Notes under the pieces: model-generated | Seen by the model: only the letters and a program-made list of their open reading frames with translations | Told to the model about the DNA's origin: nothing | Database searches by the model: none | In this document: in pieces, positions 1-24,250 of the stretch | Layout of the letters: each line of letters opens with the position of its first letter | How positions within the stretch are numbered: the first letter of the stretch is position 1 | Made by a program: the position numbers and the translations under genes | Source: Chrysomallon squamiferum | Lineage: Eukaryota > Mollusca > Gastropoda > Neomphalida > Peltospiridae | Direction of reading: 5' to 3' | Assembly: GCA_012295275.1 (NCBI GenBank) | Contig: CM022672.1 | Span: forward strand, 6,332,443 to 6,396,442 | DNA length: 64,000 nucleotides

Positions 1-290
1 ATTTAAAAAAAAATAATAATAAAATAAAAAAATAAATAAAATTAAAAAATTAAAATTAAAATTAACTCATACAAATTTCACATCAACTGATTTTACTAAA
101 ACAGAAAAAGGAATTTTGTTTTCTTGATATTATGCCATAAATCAAAATGTAGAAATTGGAGAAAATAAGCAAATAATTAAACTGTAAGAAAACAAGCCTG
201 AACTCTTAACTGAACTCAATATCTATGATTTTTGTTTTAAGCAATCACTGAAATTTATACAGCTGAAAGGATAACAACTGAGAGATCTTA

Positions 291-13376
<13,086 letters not shown>

Positions 13377-13825
13377 CTAGAATAAATTAATAAATAAATA
13401 ATTAGTGACATTATTATTATTATTAATAAAGATTTCAAAACTCTCAGTGACGCTGTAGAGGGCAGTGGTATTGAATATTTGCAAGGTAATTTTTATCTGA
13501 TGTTATTAAAGACACATCAATGCCTTTAATAAACCACTGATGGGCAACAACTGAAAAACAAAAAAGGCTGAATCCTGTTAAAAACTTTTAATTTAGACAT
13601 GCATTATATAATAAAAAAAATAATAAAAAAGAAAAGAAAAATATTAAAAATAAAAAAAATAATGATAATGAGATTTATTGAAGTATGTGACAAAAAACTG
13701 AAGAAATAGGAGGAAAAACAAGACTTGAAGTTTTTTATTTGTGAATAGACTTTTTCTGTCTGTATTATATATAGCTAAAAAAAAATAAAAAAATAAAATA
13801 AAAAATGATTGCTAATAAAGTTGTA

Positions 13826-14931
13826 CATTAAATAATTGGCACTATAAACAAAATTTAAAAGAGTGCAAATATTTTGAATGGAATAGGTAATTAAATAAAA
13901 GAGTGTACTCGTGAAAACAAAAGATCTTTCTTCTAGTGCCAAGATTTCAAGTTACTAAATGATTATAGATAATAGGTTCCAAGATAATTTAAAGGAAATT
14001 GGTTGGATGCCAAGTCAGCTTCTTCATCAACTAAAAACATTTCTTGATAACCTACTGCTATTTTAAAGATTTTTTTCCAAGAAACAAAAAACTTGAAACA
14101 TCATAAACACAAAATTATAACAAAAAAAACAACCAAAACCAAATAATAAAGTATTTTCATCTTTATGAAAGTGGAGTTATATTACTTCTATAAATTGAGT
14201 CCAGCCTGTAAGATATAAAATGTGCAATTTTACTAATCTTATCTTTAGATTTGAAAGACAAAAAAGTAATGTAAAAAATTAAATAACTAAATAAATAAAA
14301 TTAAATTTAAAAAAAATAAATAAAAAGTCATTAATCAACATTCACAAGTTTGCAGCTTTATTATTCAAAAGGTTAAAAAAAATCATAATACTAAAACAAA
14401 ATCAAGGGTACTGTCAACAATGAACAAGAACCTCCCATATCACAGTACTATGTATGTACATACCTCTAAATCGTTTACATGCAGATAACAGAAAAAGAAA
14501 AAGGCAGTATAAGCCATACAGCATCAAGTAAGCCAACAGCAAGAAAAGCAAAGTTAGAAAAAACAGATCAGGATAAATCTCTATGAAAGGGCATTTAAAC
14601 ATTTCAGTGTACAACGTTCTGTTTTAAAGAGCTGCAGACAAACACATCAACAAAAAGGCACCAACAACTAGCTTATTGGTCAAGCTGACTCAGACTTATA
14701 TGCAAAGGTTGTGATGGCAACCCATTGCATTACTCAGTGTAATAATCAATAAATATTCAGTAACCGAACTCGCAGAAGCAATGTAGGTTATCCTGATACT
14801 GCAGATTTCAAATTTATATATAGTTGGAAACTGTCTGTTAATAAATAAACTTTGCAGATCACATGAAACTATTTTTATTTAATTACTGCATTGATGTTTT
14901 AAAAACTAAACAGATTTCAAGTTCTTGACAT
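13826..14931 (+). repeat. Direct repeat B, copy 1 (about 1.1 kb)
   Basis: The segment aligns along its length with 16656-17752 in the same orientation; the repeats share phrases such as ATTTTGAATGGAATAGG and CTTCTTCATCAACT. Divergence is a few percent with small indels. The right end meets the TREX pseudogene at a shared TTGACA. Confidence 0.9.
14464..14631 (-). CDS. Candidate duplicated exon, copy 1, encoding a hydrophobic peptide
   Basis: The segment is bounded by an acceptor (TTTGTCTGCAG) and a strong donor (GAG/GTATGT) on the minus strand. An ATG after an in-frame stop opens a reading frame of about 42 codons, beginning MFKCPFIEIYPDLFFLT and continuing as an almost unbroken leucine-rich hydrophobic stretch before ACKRFR at the donor. 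It could be a signal-anchor coding exon or an alternative spectrin 5' exon: spliced to 13376 it would be out of frame with spectrin, making an upstream ORF. A second copy lies at 17280-17448. T-rich composition alone could give such a peptide, so confidence is low. Confidence 0.22.
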
Positions 14932-15690
14932 GTCAAACAGATTGCACAAGGCCAGGCTTGATTATATTAAAAGGATTCTCTTTTGCTTATGTGGGAATAT
15001 TCTGTTAATTAAACTCATTCCTTGCTTGGAAGAGCATGATCATGGCTTGTGACGAAAGTAGGACACGCCTAGCCCTAGATACTGACATTCATAATGTATA
15101 TGAAGCTAGCAGGACTTGCGAAACTGCTGACCAGTCTTCATCTGAAGTGCTAAAAGCAGATAATTATGATCAGACTGCTTTAGATTCGAGTGTTTTGCAT
15201 TGTGATGTTGACACATATGCCAACAAGGTAGTAAGTTTCATATTTTTAGATACAGAAACAACTGGACTGATTCTTTACAGCCATGGGTGATTAATAAACT
15301 ATAAATGTGTCTGAATCCAGAAAAAGGAAAAATGACAACAGTCCTTCAGGCTGCAGGAAATATACCAAAGATCTTACAGCCATCTTCCTCCCACATCACA
15401 CAATGCCGAGAGTGACTGTATTACTTTGTTAAAGGTTGTCCTAAAACATTCTCCACAGTTCTTAGAATGGGTGGACAAAAATGCAATATTATTCAATTCA
15501 GTTAGTCCTATGTATTAATACAGATGAAAGTTTGACAGCTATATGTAATTATATATAAATTAAATCTCTTTGATACCAGAAGGTAGGATGAAATAGTTTT
15601 TTTAAAGAAATATTTAAGTTGAATCTAAATTTTAATAGTATTATATATGAATTCCTCTGTGTGTGTGTATTTTTTTATTTATAATATTTT
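14926..15690 (+). pseudogene. Deleted copy of the TREX-like exonuclease gene
   Basis: The copy aligns with the functional gene from about 20557 to 23115. It retains the 5' UTR, the start (15036) and the frame through DTETTGL, then loses about 73 bp (equivalent to 20918-20990, a frameshift). A second deletion of about 1.7 kb removes the end of exon 1, the intron and most of exon 2, followed by another gap of about 40 bp. Sequence then resumes near GTCCTTCAGGCTGCAGG and continues through the stop and 3' flank into the start of a (GT) tract. Intron loss coincides with a larger deletion and the flanks are copied, so this is a DNA-level duplicate rather than a processed retrocopy. The CRE/ETS promoter block is not included. 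Exo II and most of the insertion are missing, so no nuclease can be made. Confidence 0.9.
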
Positions 15691-16008
15691 TCTTTTCTTT
15701 TTCTTTTTTTATTTATTTAATACATGCCTAAGTTAAAAGTTTTAATGCTTAGTTATTAAAAAAACGGGTTATAAAAATCTGATTTCATTGCATTTGTTAA
15801 ACAAAAGACTGCAGTGTGAATTGGCTTGGGGTTGTATTTTTTTTTCAGTTCTTGCCCTTCAATGATTTATTAAAGGCAGTGATGTGTGTTTTTTTGTCTT
15901 TAATAACATCAGATAAAAATTACCTTGCTAATATTCAATACCACTAGCCTATACAGTGTCACTGAGAGTTTTGAAATCTTTATTGTAAAGAAAAATGCAT
16001 GATTAATA

Positions 16009-16555
16009 CAGTGAAACTTCGGGTTACAAACACCTTGGACAAATCGGATTACGAACTGTGATCTTGGGCAATTTTTATCTTGGTTTACGAATAATGTCCT
16101 GAGTTACGAACTACAGCAATGCGCCACAACAAGCTTTGTTTTGATGTCGGTTTTGACGTCAACATTTAGTAAAGGTAAGAATAGATGCTTACATCAAAAC
16201 CGAGGTCAAAGTAAGGATTACAGGCATGCCCTATTCTCTATAGCAAATATATATTACAAATTAAGGCTTTTAGTCTTTAATACACAGTTACAGCTTAACA
16301 GCTTTTGCAATGAGATTGAGCACTCAAATTTCTTAAAGTGTTGCTGCTTTTATATGTATATTTTTTATCCAATATGGCACCCAAGAAAACAAAAAGTTAA
16401 AGTGATAATGCTGGTGGAAAGTATAAATGTATCACAGTAGAGGTTAAGACAGAAATAACTGCAAACCCCAAGAATGGACTTTGTATGTCTGACATCACTT
16501 AAGTTTACAAAGTGACTTCTGGAACGAATTAAGTTTGTAACCTCAGGTTCAACTG
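16009..16555 (+). mobile_element. Tigger/pogo-like DNA transposon remnant
   Basis: The element is flanked by TA dinucleotides (16007-16008, 16556-16557), as in the Tc1/mariner-pogo superfamily. Termini are CAGTGAAACTTCGGGTTAC and, inverted at the other end, CAGTTGAACCTGAGGTTAC. Internal sequence from about 16373 encodes a decayed transposase N-terminus (MAPKKTKS, stop, SDNAGGKYKCITVEVK). It lies inside the inverted spectrin fragment at a site whose source copy has no insertion, so it inserted after that duplication. Confidence 0.82.
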
Positions 16556-16608
16556 TACATAATAATAATAATAATGTCACTAATTATTTATTTATTCATT
16601 TATTCTAG

Positions 16609-16653
16609 TGAAGAAAAATGACTGAGGTCCAGCCTTGTAAAATAAAGATTTTG
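16609..16653 (+). pseudogene. Inverted fragment of spectrin start exon
   Basis: After a TTCTAG acceptor the sequence reads 5' UTR then ATG (16618) and MTEVQPCKIKILE, compared with MTEVQPREIKILE in the true exon. It ends abruptly at TTTTGGA, where direct repeat B begins. It is too short to encode a product and lacks a donor. Confidence 0.85.
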
Positions 16654-16655
16654 GA

Positions 16656-17752
16656 ATTTAAATAATTGGAACGATATACAAAATAAAAAGCATGCAAATA
16701 TTTTGAATGGAATAGGTAATTAAATAAAAAAGCATACTTGTGAAAACAAAAGATCTTTCTTCTAATGCCAAGATTTCAAGTTACTAAATGATTATAGATA
16801 ATAGGTTCCAAGATAATTTAAAGGAAATTGGTTGGATGCCAAGTCAGCTTCTTCATCAACTTAAAACATTTCTTGATAACCTACTGCTATTTTAAAGATT
16901 TTTTTCCAAGAAACAAAAAACTTGAAACATCATAAACACAAAATTATAAAAAAAATTAAAAAAACAATCAAACCAAAATCAAAGTATTTTCCTCATTAAG
17001 AAAGTGGAACTATATTACTTCTATAAATTGAGTCCAGCCTGTAAGATATAAAATGTGCAATTTTTAGATTTGAAAGACAAAAAAGTAATGTCAAAAATTA
17101 AACAACTAGATAAATTAAATTAAATTTAAGAAAAAAGAGTAAAAAATCATTAATCAACATTCACAAGTTTGCAGTTTTATTATTCAAAAGGTTAAAAAAT
17201 CATAATAAAAAAAAAAAATCAAGGGTACTGTCAACAATGAACAAGGACCTCCTATATCAAGTACTATGTATGTACATACCTCTAAATCGTTCACATGCAG
17301 ATAGCAGAAAAAGAAAAAGACAGTATAAGCCATACAGCATCAAGTAAGCCAACAGCAAGAAAAGCAAAGTTAGAAAAAACAGATCAGGATAAATCTCTAT
17401 GAAAGGGCATTTAAACATTTCAGTGTACAATGTTCTATTTTATAAGAGCTGCAGACAAACACATCAATAAAAAGGCTCCAACAAGCTAGCTGACTGGTCA
17501 AGCTGACACAAACTTATATGCAAAGGTTGTGATGGCAACCCATTGCATTACTCAGTGTAATAATCAATAAATATTCAGTAACTGAACTCGCAGAAGCAAT
17601 GTAGGTTATCCTGATACTGCATATTTCAAATGTTTATATAGTTAGAAACTGTCTGTTACCAAAATAAGCTTTGCAATTCATAGGAAACTATTTTTACTTA
17701 CTAATTTACCACATAATGTTTTAAAAACCAAACAGATTTGAAGCAGTTGACA
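16656..17752 (+). repeat. Direct repeat B, copy 2 (about 1.1 kb)
   Basis: This is the second copy of the 13826-14931 segment. Its left end abuts the inverted spectrin exon copy. To its right the sequence continues into unduplicated DNA leading to the TREX-like gene, which suggests that this copy keeps the original right-hand neighbour. Confidence 0.9.
17280..17448 (-). CDS. Candidate duplicated exon, copy 2
   Basis: This is the same unit as 14464-14631, with the acceptor, ATG, reading frame and GTATGT donor all kept. Across the reading frame I count three substitutions from copy 1, two of them synonymous and one Lys-to-Glu near the end; about 100 consecutive bases are identical. The flanks differ more. 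This is suggestive of constraint but not proof. Confidence 0.22.
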
Positions 17753-18000
17753 ACTTTTAATCATCTTTTTAAGAACTATTAATTAATGCCTTCCTCAAAT
17801 TAGTTTACACCATATTTCTTTTATGATTCCTGATATTTAACCTTCCTAATCAAATCTTAATTTTAAAAATGTTCAGTTAATGCTACATTAATGCTGTAGA
17901 CACTAATAAAGTGCATGGAAACTGACACTTCTCAGTAGAAAACATTTTTAAAACTAAGATGGACATATTGGCATTTTCAAACTGAGAAACTCAGTCCATT

Positions 18001-18004
<4 letters not shown>

Positions 18005-18048
<44 letters not shown>
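18005..18048. repeat. (TG)n microsatellite
   Basis: About 22 uninterrupted TG units lie just right of direct repeat B, copy 2. Confidence 0.97.
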
Positions 18049-18049
<1 letters not shown>

Positions 18050-18174
18050 ATAGATGAACAGATTGATAGACAGATATACAAACCTGAGAAACATTTATTA
18101 AAAATAAAATAATATAAATAAAACAGTAGGAAAATCAATTTTACAGTTTTACATTTGGGTATTTAATTATACCA

Positions 18175-18176
<2 letters not shown>

Positions 18177-18222
<46 letters not shown>

Positions 18223-18232
18223 AATAAATAAA
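18177..18232. repeat. (AAT)n then (AAAT)n
   Basis: Compound tri- and tetranucleotide tract followed by a short GA run. Confidence 0.95.
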
Positions 18233-18754
18233 GAGAGAGACAAAAATAATCAAAAATTGACATAGTATTATAGTTTTACATTTGAGTATTTAATTATCCC
18301 AAACCAGGAAATCTTCGCAAACAATATCGTTTTAAAAAACGACGTAAATCGTATCAGTACTTAAATTATATTTTCAAATCACATGATAAACTACGGTAAT
18401 TACTTAATAATTCTTTAATTTTTTCTCACCCATTTTTCACTTTTATTTTATTATTATTATATATGAAACACAGGTAGTACCTCTATATATCATACAAAAT
18501 GTTAATCATAACTTTGCAACGATACACAACTACGATTTATGTGTGCAATTTACAAAAATCAACTGTGGACACCGGGTCAGCGACTCTGCAAATGTTAAAA
18601 TACTGATGGAGTTTGGGTGTGATGCATTCCGTACAGATCTAAAGGCGAGTGCAAGCACCTAGATCAAATATTTCTGTTTCTGATCGAATCATAGCACATC
18701 TTTTTGTTTGATATATTTCGAAAATAATGTAATAAGGCAAAATATTAAACGTAC

Positions 18755-18870
18755 CTTTTTGAACGAAACCCTCTAAATTATAAAGCAAACCAGTTCCACC
18801 ATCCGACCTTGGATTGATGACTCAAAATGTAAGGATAGTGAAAGCAGCCGATATCGCTTATAAGTTTGCT
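18755..18870 (-). other. Candidate non-coding first exon of spectrin
   Basis: A strong donor, AAAAAG/GTACGT, sits at 18755/18754 on the minus strand in a patch with more CpG than its surroundings, upstream of the start exon acceptor at 13376. The exon's 5' end is not visible; 18870 is a nominal limit. An AP-1-like TGACTCA lies near 18820. No cDNA support is available here, so this is inference from the donor, position and composition. Confidence 0.3.
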
Positions 18871-19487
18871 TTTATTAGTTAAAATCTAAATAACGCACAG
18901 ACAATAAGTAATTACGGCTGTAAACAGTAAAAAATTATTTCAAACTGATATAATTTAATCGCAATCTATATCCAGTTTTTGTCAATAGTTAACATAATGT
19001 TGTAAATTTAAGGGGGGAAACCAGATTAGTGTAATGGCAATCACGTGATATCAATCGTTATCGAGCGAGAATGGTACCGTATTTAACGTTAAAAGATGAA
19101 GTTAGATATTTTAACACTAAACAATATTGGTCGTTAAACAAATGAAGGTAAAACATGTTATTTAACGAATAACTCATTACATTTTAAGTCTCAGTTATAG
19201 AGCTTAAATAATAATAATATTCATAATAATAATAACAACAATAACAACAACAACAATAATAAAAAAAACTTTTTGAAGTCACTCGCGTCTGTCAAAAGGT
19301 TACAAAATGTCACAAAAAAAGAAAATTACTTGGAATAATTTTATAAAACATCAGCTACGTGTATATAAATGAACAACAAAAACGAACCGTTAAATACTTG
19401 GTGCTGTGCACATTATGAATTTGTTAATAAAAACAAACCAAACACACACTGAACAGGATTAATATAATTACTATTGTTACTGAGAGG

Positions 19488-19490
<3 letters not shown>

Positions 19491-19525
<35 letters not shown>
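19491..19525. repeat. (ATT)n
   Basis: Pure trinucleotide tract in the spectrin-TREX intergenic region. Confidence 0.95.
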
Positions 19526-19741
19526 GATGTTAATAAAATAATGTTGTGTAATCTGCATGCAAAATTATAGAATGGATATTAAATATGCACATATCTATCT
19601 ATCTATACAGATATAAAAAATTATTAATATTTTATACGACTAATTTAGTAATTATAAATCATTTTATAATTATCTAAAATTCATTATGGATGATCAAATA
19701 TATATTACATACACATACACATCCACATACATAAATACACT

Positions 19742-20335
19742 CAGTGGTATACGAGTTTAATTCGTTCCGTGATCAAGCTCGTAACTCAATATATTCGTAT
19801 ATCAAATCAATTTTCCCAACTGAAATTAATTGAAATACCATTAATCCGTTCCAGCCCTCCCCACCCCAAAAAACACATTTTTTTTTTTTTTTTTTTTTTT
19901 TGAGTATTTAATTAAGAAAAATATATTTATAAATGACAAATATTGTATAAAAATAAAATGTAAAGAAATAACTTGGTTTTGTAAAGTGTATTTATCTTGG
20001 AGATCAGACAAATTATTTTAACGACTTTGGCTGGAGTTACAGCCTTTATCGACTCCTGCTTCAGTACGGTAAATGTCGTAGAAGTACTACGCTTCTACTG
20101 CCTTGCCAAGACGACTATACGACACCTCCCTTACGTTTTTCTATGATATCATGCTTTAGTTCAATGGACATCATCCGCTTTTTCGTCTCAGCACTGTCCT
20201 TTGCACTCACTTTCTTAGGATCCATGGTCAAAAAAATGTTTTTAAAAACTGCAAAATACTGCACCAAAAGCGGCGGCGTATCTGAAGATAGCTCGTAACT
20301 CGGATTTTGGCTCGCAACTCAAAGTACAACCTCGA
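19742..20335 (-). mobile_element. Second Tigger/pogo-like element, degenerate
   Basis: The left end reads CAGTGGTATACGAGTTTAA followed by TTCGTTCC. The right end, inverted, reads GAGGTTGTACTTTGAG then TTGCGAGCC. Both ends match the terminal style of pogo/Tigger elements. From 20225 leftward the minus strand encodes a transposase N-terminal fragment (MDPKKVSAKDSAETKKRMM, then a HTH-like SIELKHDIIEKRKG) that hits a stop soon after. A run of T at 19879-19901 interrupts the other half. Confidence 0.75.
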
Positions 20336-20460
20336 TATATATATATATATTAGATTTTAAATACATTTTATATATTTTTAACATAACTGTTAATTTCATA
20401 AACCCAAAATTAATCCACAAACATATTCTTCTTATGTTTTCCCATGATGGGAACGACCAC

Positions 20461-20560
20461 CGGCGAAATCTATTTATAGAACACCGGTGACGTCAGCTGT
20501 TTACTTCCTGGAGAGAAATAGACATTCTCAACGCGCTATGGAAAAGGTGGCATGTTTTGA
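20461..20560 (+). promoter_or_regulatory. Candidate TREX-like promoter: CRE and ETS motifs
   Basis: A palindromic CRE, TGACGTCA (20488-20495), is followed after a few bases by an ETS-like ACTTCCTG (20503-20510), 120-200 bp upstream of the TREX start codon in a CpG-richer patch. No TATA box is obvious at a convincing distance. The pseudogene copy lacks this block, which fits a boundary between promoter and transcribed DNA near 20550. Confidence 0.42.
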
Positions 20561-20683
20561 CATGTCAAATAGATTTCACAAGTCCAATCTTGATTATATT
20601 AAAAGGACTCTCTTTTGCTTACGTGGGGATATTCTTTGTTGTGACACTGCTGTTAATTAAACTCCTTCATCCCCTGGAAGAGC

Positions 20684-22967
20684 ATGATCATGGCTTGTGA
20701 CGAAAGTAGGACACGCCTAGCCCTAGACGCTGACATTCATAATGTATATGAAGCTAGCAGGATTTGCGAAACTGCTGACCAGTCTTCATCTGAAGTGCTA
20801 AAAGCAGATAATTATGATCAGACTGCTTTAGATTTGAGTGTTTCGCATCGTGATGTTGACACATGTACCAACAAGGTAGCAAGTTTCGTGTTTTTTGATA
20901 CGGAAACAACTGGACTGCACGATGTAGGTCACAACCCGAAAATTACTGAGTTCTGTCTGCTGGCTGTTCAGAGAAATGAACTGCATCCCGATTCTTCACA
21001 GCCGAGGGTGATTAATAAACTACTAATGTGTCTGAATCCAGAAAAATGTATAACTCCATCGGCAAGCATGATAACAGGTAAATAAAAATAGCTGAATAGC
21101 GACGAATATCATTACCGTAGATTACAACGTAAGCGTGTTATTTCGGGAAGTGCTGTAATTGCAAAAACACTAAATCGTCTTATTGAAAAAAATATTCTCG
21201 TTTTACTAAGGTAGTATTCAAATATAACCGTACATAAAATAAAAGTATTTGATTATAATTTTTATTATAGACATGCTCAGTTTATAAACTGTTTATGCTA
21301 ATAATATAATCATAATATAAGCAGAGGCCAGAAAATATATTGTAATATTTTTTTCAAACCCAAAACACTTAAATTTGTAACCTGATGGGTGCTGATTTTG
21401 TCACTGCTTTAAATCAGTAAAACTGAAAAAAATCAAAAGAACAAAACAATCCAGGTCTTTGGAGAAATATTGAAATGTTTAATATTTCTAAGATAATATT
21501 AAATAATCTTATGTTCATTGTATCAGTTATTTAAAATATAATCTGCAGTTTCTTATTTTTACATTTTATTAATTTTTATTTTGTTTTGCATTATCCTCAG
21601 GCTTATTCAATGATCATTTGGAAAAGTGTGAACAATTCAATGCAGAAATGGTCAGAATGATGACCTCATTCATCAAATGTCTTCCTCCGCCTGTATGCCT
21701 CGTTGCTCACAATGGAAATGGTTTTGACTTCCCACTACTTTGTTCAGAACTAAAACATCTTGACGAATCATTACCTGACAGTCTGTTATGTGCTGATTCT
21801 TTGGAATGTTTCCAGCAGATAACTTCCGATAAGGTTGCAGCTGAAATGAGATCTGACATGGTTGTTATGAAGCAACATGATGAACGCACACCGTTAAAGA
21901 GAGCCACAGTTGCCGATGACCCACCTGTTGTAGTAAAGAAACCCAGAAAAAATCCTGTTATGCAAGATATTTTGTATTCAGGCATAAACAAAGAGTCAGC
22001 AACAAGAAGACTGAACTTCGATATCCCTGAACAAATGGAATGTCATAGTTCAAGAAATGAGAAAACTTCATTGCAACCTTCTGAAATACTGACATGTGGA
22101 AGAATTCCTATAATTCAGAAATCATCCGTTGTAAAGAAACTAAATTTCACTGACATTGAAAATGAGGATGCAGTTGATGCAGTTAAAGCTAGCGATGCTG
22201 TTTCAGAAACAAAATGTGGTTCTTCCTTCCCAATAAACATGCCAACACCTGAGAGTTCGCCAGATTCGAAAAAACCAGATGTGTGTTGTAAGGTGCTCAC
22301 CTGTGGAACAGTTGTTGCAGTTGGTGGTAAAGGTGAAGCCAAAACTGAAACACAAGTAGAATCAGAAGCTAAAGAATCCAGCAGTTATTCCAGATTAAGC
22401 TCTTCAAACAGCATATCTGACAGTGAGATGTTGCTGGCTGGAGAAGATGCTGAAAATAAGATTAAATACAACGAGTACATTTCAGATCCTCAGCCAGTAA
22501 ACATTATTTCTGCTGAAGAATGTGCTGTCAGTGATACTCTTTCAAATAGCGAATCAAAAAGTGACTCAGATGTTTCAGATAGAAAAGATAAAATCATGAG
22601 TCAGATGCTGCTTCCAGCGACTAAATATTCCCCTTTAATCATTTCCCCTACAACCAGCGCTCAGATGAGGAATGAGAACCAGCAGAAGAGTGAAGACGTT
22701 GCTCAAGGCAAGGGTTCTCCGGGTAAAAGGGGGAAAGCACTGACAACGACAACAAAGTCAAGTCCCGTGAAAACATTCCCATGTCGACTGTCCTTCAGGC
22801 TGCAGGAAATATATCGAAGATGTTACGGCTGCCATCCTCCCACAGCACACAATGCCGAGAGTGACTGTATTACTTTGTTAAAGGTTGTCCTAAAACATTC
22901 TCCACAGTTCTTAGAATGGGTGGATAAAAATGCAGTACCATTCAATTCAATTAGTCCTATGTATTAA
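20684..22967 (+). CDS. TREX-like DEDDh 3'-5' DNA exonuclease, two exons
   Basis: TREX enzymes degrade DNA from the 3' end; TREX1 clears cytosolic DNA and TREX2 acts in the nucleus. Exons are 20684-21077 and 21601-22967, joined AG/GTAAAT to CCTCAG/GC in phase 1, giving 586 residues. Exo I is FFDTETTGL (Asp72, Glu74), Exo II lies in LVAHNGNGFDF (165-175), and Exo III is HNAESD (His548, Asp553), so the DEDDh set looks complete. The C-terminus (SFRLQEIYRRCYG, FLEWVDKNAVPF) also matches TREX. Unusual are an N-terminal extension of about 65 residues and an insertion of about 330 residues (roughly 200-528) between Exo II and Exo III, rich in Ser, Lys and acidic residues and probably disordered. No membrane tail like that of TREX1 is present. 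The start at MIMACDES could instead be the third-codon Met. Either TREX1-like or TREX2-like; I cannot decide. Confidence 0.9.
21078..21600 (+). other. Intron of the TREX-like gene
   Basis: The 523-bp intron has a GTAAAT donor and a CCTCAG acceptor after a T-rich tract. It is AT-rich, and I see no other feature in it. Confidence 0.85.
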
Positions 22968-23096
22968 TACAGATGAAAGTTGTAGAGCTATATGTTATTA
23001 TATATAAATTAATATAAATCTCTTTGATACCAGAAGGTAGGAGGAAACAGTTTTTTTAAGTTGAATCTAAATTTTAATAGTCTTATATAGGAATTC

Positions 23097-23099
<3 letters not shown>

Positions 23100-23149
<50 letters not shown>
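23100..23149. repeat. (GT)n downstream of the TREX-like gene
   Basis: Long dinucleotide tract about 130 bp past the TREX stop. The pseudogene copy retains only its first few units at about 15660. Confidence 0.97.
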
Positions 23150-23153
<4 letters not shown>

Positions 23154-23461
23154 TTAAGGATCTTTTTAATGTTACTACATATACATATATATATAGAACT
23201 ATTGTATATATATATAATAATATTTATTACTGTTATGAACATCTGAAGTTTTATTAATTTATTATGCTGAATATTTTTAAAGATTTTTGCTTTTGTAATC
23301 AGCATTACACAAACTAGATAGAGCTTATTTGTAGAAGTTTACTTATTTAGTATGATATACACTATTTCTAAGAATTATAAGATTTTAGTAAATTGTGAAC
23401 ATATTTATTATTAGCATCATCATCATCATTGTCATCATTAATATTGTTACTGTTATTATTT

Positions 23462-23519
<58 letters not shown>

Positions 23520-24159
23520 CCATTTCATCAATTGGTACAATAACTGAAGAAGATGAAAATATACAGTCAAACTTAATATATTTCTTTTGAATTATGTCCT
23601 TATGTGTTTATTATTCTCATTTTGTTTTATTTATTGTATTAATGTGGATGTACAAGTTTAATTTGTGTTATTTATTTATTAATATATTACAATTTTTTAC
23701 TATTAATTTTTAAGTGATTACATGACATGCTGGTTGTTTTCTAAAATCCGTCCAATTTTATATTCGTCAATTAAGTAAATAAATGGACATTAATCAGTGA
23801 AACTAATCAGATTTCAAAAAAAGAAAAAGTTAAGGCAGTTTCATTCTTTATTTATTATCATTATTGTCATTCTGTTTGGTGTTATATTTAGAGTATTTTT
23901 TTTAATGTTATTCTGATTTGAAAATAACATCCTAATAATGATGTGTTTTGTATTGTAAAGGCCAAAAATATGACAATAAGATGTTTAGCTGTACTTCTTA
24001 ATATTTAACAGTTATTTTGTGTCAAATATCTCAATAATTTATTGTTATTGTTATTTTGTTTCTTTTTTAAATACAATCGGCTACTTTTATCTGCTAGTAG
24101 CAAAACATATTATGATTTAATATACACTCTTCTAAGCTAATATATATATATATATACAG

Positions 24160-24250
24160 TTGTAGAATACTGGCTGCCTCACAGATTAGTTCAGTGGTTG
24201 TTTGAATAACAGTTGATCCTGTGGTTAATTATGCCTTGATCTAGTGCTCA
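24160..24250 (+). repeat. Possible tRNA-derived SINE fragment
   Basis: TAGTTCAGTGGTT resembles a Pol III box A, and GTTGATCCTG about 25 bp on resembles a degenerate box B. No complete SINE body or A-rich tail can be defined. Confidence 0.2.

Larger units (their letters stand above)
15700..16653 (+). repeat. Inverted copy of spectrin exon 1 start and upstream intron
   Basis: On the plus strand this segment matches the reverse complement of about 13330-13625, including the intron acceptor, the ATG and the first twelve or so spectrin codons. A Tigger-like element (16009-16555) interrupts it, and additional bases not found in the source lie near its left end. Confidence 0.85.
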
